A DNA stretch of 64,000 nt. It comes from Paragorgia papillata. Lineage: Eukaryota > Cnidaria > Anthozoa > Scleralcyonacea > Coralliidae. Position 1 is the stretch's first letter. Every line of letters starts with the position of its first letter. Location of the stretch: contig JAWNZC010000322.1 in assembly GCA_035771165.1 (NCBI GenBank), positions 6,868,501-6,932,500 of the forward strand, in the 5' to 3' direction. The notes beneath the pieces were generated by a model that did not search any database, was not told where the DNA came from, and worked only from the letters and a program-made list of their open reading frames with translations. Of the stretch, positions 60,101-64,000 are shown piece by piece. The position numbers and the translations under genes are program-made.

Positions 60101-62733
60101 CAACGTCCTTAATACAATATAATTTTTGTCACTCAACAAAGAAAATAAATTACTTTTAGTCGCAAGAGTAATTCTAACGCCGCCCCGTTCTACGTACAAC
60201 GTTATTAGATAATTTTCACGTCTTCAGGACAACGTTAACTCGTGAAACGGCGAAACCTGTTAGTTGAGTTTGAATTCAAACTATTTGACAAATTCCTTTC
60301 AGAACTCTAAAGCTGTTGAATGTCGAAAAACATACGTTAAGTGTTCAATACTACGTAAATAAGGCGTGGTTTCTACTAGATATTATACTCTAGATATATA
60401 CTGAACTTTAGATTGCCGTCGTCGTCCTAGCTTGCTTAACTACCGCCACTGCCGTCAGAGACTGCAAGATAACTAAATTTATGAGTTTTTTCAGGATTGA
60501 AATAATTCAAATAAGATGAATTATCTTTAGCTATCGTAACGTTTATTTCAAAAGTTTTGAATTACCTGAAGCAATAATCACATTTACGCAATCTATTCAA
60601 AAATAATTGAAACCATTGACCAAATTATTTAGTGATTTTCGTCTTCACACCTTTTTGAGTCACTTATTTTTACTCATGCATTGAGTTTAGTTACTGTTGC
60701 TCCGTGAGTGCAATGTTTTCTTACTTTAAAAACAAAGGTTTTACTTACGAGCTGGAAACTTGCTGATGTTATTTGAAACTCTTATCAACATACGTGCTCC
60801 TTTCAAATGATCTCCACGTTTAACATGAACCTAAAAATTAATATTCAAATAAGCAAACACCACACAAAGATGGAACATGTATTTAGGGGCCTAAAATAAC
60901 AGCATATAAAGATGGAACACGTATTTAGAGGTCCTAACATAACGGATACAATTTTTAACGTGCGAAAATTTTCCAGAACTAAGTCTAAAACACTAATTTT
61001 CAAATTAAATTAGTGTCATTTGTTTTTGGGTCTCAAATTTGCATTTTTTTCAACTATTCAAGAATCGATAAGGAGACTTAAGTACCACAAATTTCTTGTA
61101 TTTCCTTTTAGTGAAATTTTCTGAAAATTTGCAAAGTTCAAGACATTTTGTTTTCAATTTTCCTTTTTAAAATAATTCCACCGAACAAAATTTGTTCAGG
61201 TAATAGATCAAACACGAGGAAGAGTGTTTCATCCGATATCCAGTCACCGAGAAGTGGTTGAAAAACGAGGCCGTAGGCAGAGTTTTTAAACCAATTTCGA
61301 GGTGAAAGGATAGAGGATGAAACACTCTTTCGAGTGTTTGATCTAGCTTCTCAAACAAATCAGTATTTTATGAAAAAATCAGGTTGAAAGTTGGCAAAAT
61401 TCTATGCTAATTAAGACCTGGCACAGGCTGCAAAAAATGAGCCATATTTTGACCCATTTTTTACTCGGACCCAGTCTTCACTAAGTATATCGCGCCTAGT
61501 CAGGATCAATTTTTTCTGAATATTTAGTTCAGCTTGACTGACCCAAACTGAAAACAATCAAAACATTCATTTCCAAATACATTGTCGAATTATTAAAATA
61601 AAACACTTTTAATAAATATCTGTAAATGCTTATTATTTATCATTTGCTTCACCGTTGTACCAAATTCGCAAGAAACTGGATCGCCGTTGTCTGGCCGGGC
61701 CGCCTTGTTTTCGTGAGTTTTCGGTGGATTCAATTCAGCGTTTTGAAAAAACATTTAGGCTTCGTTTAGTCGAGAATTCTTGTTTGAAAAAAGCCTGCTT
61801 CTCAATGGCCAAACACGTAAATTCTGCCCTGTGTTATACATTCCTTTCGCAGCCAAAATACTTTTTGACTTTGTTCACCAAGTCTTTCGTTCGCCCGATT
61901 TAGAAAACACTCTAAATTGCCGTCCCATGGCAGCCAGGGCAGAGACGACACGACCCATCATTACATATTCTTCCGACGTTTTTACGGGTGTTTCGCCAGC
62001 TTTCCTCACATTTTCATTCATTTTGAAGTTGTTTTTAACAGCCGGCAATTCTAGGCTCAAATTATATTAAATAAGTGATACCTAAACAAATGCCCGCGAG
62101 TTAGCCTGCCGCCCGTCTTGTTTCCACCAATCAGAATACCTAAAACATCCAATGTTATCTCGACCAGTCAGATGTGGTGATAGCTCAGCCTATGCCAGGG
62201 CCATTTGTTATTGGCCGCCATCTTGGCACAGCCCCCACAAATGGCCCTGGGGACGAGGCACCATTTATTTTTAACTCAAATGTTTCTCGAAACAGTTTCG
62301 CACAAGACCGCAAATTTTGAATAAATTTCACCAAAGGAAACTCAAGAAATGCATGGCAAGTCAAATCAATACACCCACGTAGCTTCTTAATTGCCTATGT
62401 TGCCATGAAGTGCCTTTTGCTAGGCACAATCTGTATTAAGTTATCAGGCTCTCAATGTTTTTACCAGCATATAAAACAGAAAATATCAGACAACATCAAA
62501 GAAGATATGAAAAGAAGAGGGATGAAGAAGGACGCGACAGACCGAAATCTACGGCAAAGACTGTTGTACTCCCGACCGACCCCGTGAAGGGTGAGGCGGA
62601 AGAAGAAGAAGAAGATAAAACAGAAAGTCTTATACATTACACGTATCATTTACCTTCACTAAAATGTAACTATGAAGAATCATTAAATTTTGTTTCATCT
62701 CTGTTGGGATTTTGATCTTGTGTTGCAGTAGTT
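57138..62733 (-). CDS. WDR19: WDR19 / IFT144, last six coding exons (C-terminus)
   Basis: IFT144 is a core subunit of the IFT-A complex driving retrograde transport in cilia. Exons on the minus strand are 62733-62654, 60830-60749, 59342-59192, 57922-57799, 57630-57554 and 57255-57138 (stop TAA); all GT-AG, phases continuous. In order they encode [60 protein letters not shown] then [33 protein letters not shown] then [27 protein letters not shown] and [15 protein letters not shown]. The four Cys pairs form the C-terminal zinc-binding region typical of WDR19. For the last exon the acceptor at 57256 (ctattaaag) is required to keep frame; the nearer ttttttag would shift it. The WD40 and most TPR exons lie beyond the right edge. 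Confidence 0.96.
57300..57535. repeat. Tetranucleotide repeats in the last WDR19 intron
   Basis: Short (AATG/AACG)n runs at 57302-57340 and 57463-57530 (gaatgaatgaacgaacg, cgaacgaacgaac). Confidence 0.85.
58779..58902. mobile_element. 124-bp palindromic MITE in a WDR19 intron
   Basis: The arms gcgtcgccatcttgaattt...gacgta and ...tacgtcatataaaattcaaagatggcgacgc pair over about 40 bp. No coding content; the target duplication is not clear. Confidence 0.65.
61206..61343. mobile_element. 138-bp palindromic MITE in a WDR19 intron
   Basis: The arms gatcaaacacgaggaagagt... and ...actctttcgagtgtttgatc pair over about 45 bp. The minus-strand frame crossing it (61167-61358) is an artefact of the palindrome. 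Confidence 0.7.
61640..62400. other. WDR19 intron segment with an unassigned frame and a terminal-repeat-like block
   Basis: A minus-strand frame at 61875-62060 starts [20 protein letters not shown] and has balanced composition but no motif I recognise. At 62193-62260 a short inverted pair (gccagggccatttgt ... acaaatggccctgggga) surrounds ttggccgccatcttggc. The two may belong to one element, but its other end was not found. Confidence 0.35.
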
Positions 62734-63127
62734 CTAAAGTTAAAATAAAAAGAAATTGCTATAAACTTTATGCAACATAACTATTAATATCTTATGTGTA
62801 GAGTATACTCCAATATCACGGTCACCTCAAGATCCGTTGTTTTAAGTAAGGCACTTAATCACGAATATCTTTCAGTAATGAAAGATTATAGAACTAATAG
62901 TACCACTAGACCACTGTACGACGGACGATAAGAACTATAACCTCCCTCCTCATTATTATTCATGAAAGAATCGAACCAAGAAACGCTTGCGCACAAAAAT
63001 AAGTTTTGACAAAAATCCTTTGTGTTCGAGGATCCCGTAACCCGAAATCAACAGTTTCAATTCAACTGCCATTGCACTAAGCAACTTTAATGCAACGTTT
63101 CACACTGTTTAATAAATTTTTAATTTT

Positions 63128-63128
<1 letters not shown>

Positions 63129-63160
<32 letters not shown>

Positions 63161-63171
63161 GTTTTGTTTTA

Positions 63172-63203
<32 letters not shown>

Positions 63204-63205
63204 GT

Positions 63206-63292
<87 letters not shown>
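63129..63292. repeat. (GTTTT)n and (GTT)n microsatellites
   Basis: About 14 copies of GTTTT (63129-63200) followed by about 28 copies of GTT (63208-63292). The poly-Cys frame across them is an artefact. Confidence 0.97.
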
Positions 63293-63293
<1 letters not shown>

Positions 63294-63394
63294 GTTTTTT
63301 TATCTTTTAATCTGTTTTTAATATTTTATATAACTTGATAATTGTATAATGTGAAAATGTCCAAGGGTACTTGTGGAAAAAGAGTTTTCTGAGT

Positions 63395-63764
63395 TTAAAG
63401 TGTATATGACACGAAAATTAAGTTTGTCTTATTTGAAAGAACACTTAAAATGACAGAGTAAAACTTATTTTTTAGATTTTCGTTTACTTGCTTCGTTTTT
63501 GAAATATTTCAGTTTGTTTAAAATGCAAACTTAACAAAATGACGTCACACGTGCATAATGACTTATTGACGAAGGTTATATCTCTGCTGTTATCAAACGA
63601 AATCACTTCAAAGAAATCATGTGCATGTGTTCCTCCCAGAACACCAAGCATGTAAATTGTCAAGTGATTTTGTTTGATATTTGCAGAGATATATAACATA
63701 TTACTCTGTCATTTTAAGTGTTCTTTCAAATAAGACAAATCTAATTTTTTAACTAAAACTTTAA
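63395..63764. mobile_element. 370-bp inverted-repeat element
   Basis: The left arm aagtttgtcttatttgaaag...aaatgacagagtaa is repeated inverted at 63698-63740 (ttactctgtcattttaagtg...). The outer parts ttaaagt / actttaa extend the match to about 63395 and 63764. No transposase was seen. Confidence 0.7.
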
Positions 63765-63841
63765 CATCTTTAAGCTAAAAACACTTTACTTATGTAGAGT
63801 AATAGTTATGTAAAATAGACTCGTTAAGCGAAACACTTTAA

Positions 63842-64000
63842 GGGGGTGATTACATGGACCGCGCTGGCCCGCGTCCTATATATAAATTGTATATTTTTTC
63901 AACGTTTCGATTACATGGCAAGCGGGCTAGCCCGGTTTGAAGGGATCCCGGTTAACCGGGATGAACATGTCCATGTAATCGTTTCGTCCCGGCAAAGCGA
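63842..64000. mobile_element. Second GGGGG(C/T)GATTACATGG MITE, cut by the window edge
   Basis: Starts GGGGGTGATTACATGGACC after TAA and continues with gcgggctagcccggttt and ccatgtaatcg as in the element at 14093-14667. The right end is outside the window. Confidence 0.8.

Noticed and set aside
61875..62060. Minus-strand frame [15 protein letters not shown]... as a WDR19 exon
   Set aside because: It matches no part of WDR19, and the true exons on both sides (60749-60830 and 62654-62733) join directly in phase.
63090..63338. Poly-Cys frame
   Set aside because: Translation of (GTTTT)n and (GTT)n repeats.

Overview
The window is AT-rich, intron-rich animal nuclear DNA from a repeat-dense genome. 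Split genes with GT-AG introns, CR1-like LINEs, Ty3/gypsy pieces, many small inverted-repeat transposons, minisatellites and conserved metazoan genes (GEMIN8, WDR19/IFT144, GTF3A, UQCRQ) rule out a prokaryote. The style suggests a non-bilaterian marine invertebrate such as a cnidarian, possibly a sponge, but the species cannot be fixed from the sequence.

Six host genes alternate in orientation. An ATP10-class P4-ATPase (-, first two coding exons at 12100-15381) is head to head with single-exon UQCRQ (+, 15786-16037). A five-exon C22orf15-like gene (+, 26075-28847) converges on GTF3A/TFIIIA (-, eleven coding exons, 29556-47020). GTF3A is head to head with GEMIN8 (+, three coding exons, 47175-54990), with only 154 bp between the two start codons. 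GEMIN8 converges on the 3' end of WDR19/IFT144 (-, last six exons, 57138-62733), which runs off the right edge. I rebuilt these genes exon by exon; reading phase is continuous across every junction.

Region 1-12 kb is a transposon patchwork. It holds a 150-bp element with TTA target duplications, three elements with perfect 9-bp target duplications, and two opposed, decayed Ty3/gypsy copies that share the same internal deletion. A foldback element with a tRNA-Ala-like core lies at their right end. Region 17.2-23.8 kb is one 19-bp minisatellite field split by a CR1-like LINE and by a composite element holding a second LINE. The long introns of GTF3A and GEMIN8 carry hAT-like and Tc1/mariner-like elements with recognisable target duplications, 20-bp minisatellites, and fragments of a 5S-rRNA-derived SINE.

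The two observations most worth following are these. First, a group of Mutator-like elements (9-bp target duplications) carries what look like captured first exons of host genes, including a RecQ-helicase N-terminus; these resemble Pack-MULEs, which are known mainly from plants. Second, a 5S-rRNA-like SINE fragment lies in the sense orientation inside intron 1 of GTF3A, the gene for the 5S-specific transcription factor. Both are hypotheses from sequence reading and need alignment or expression data.
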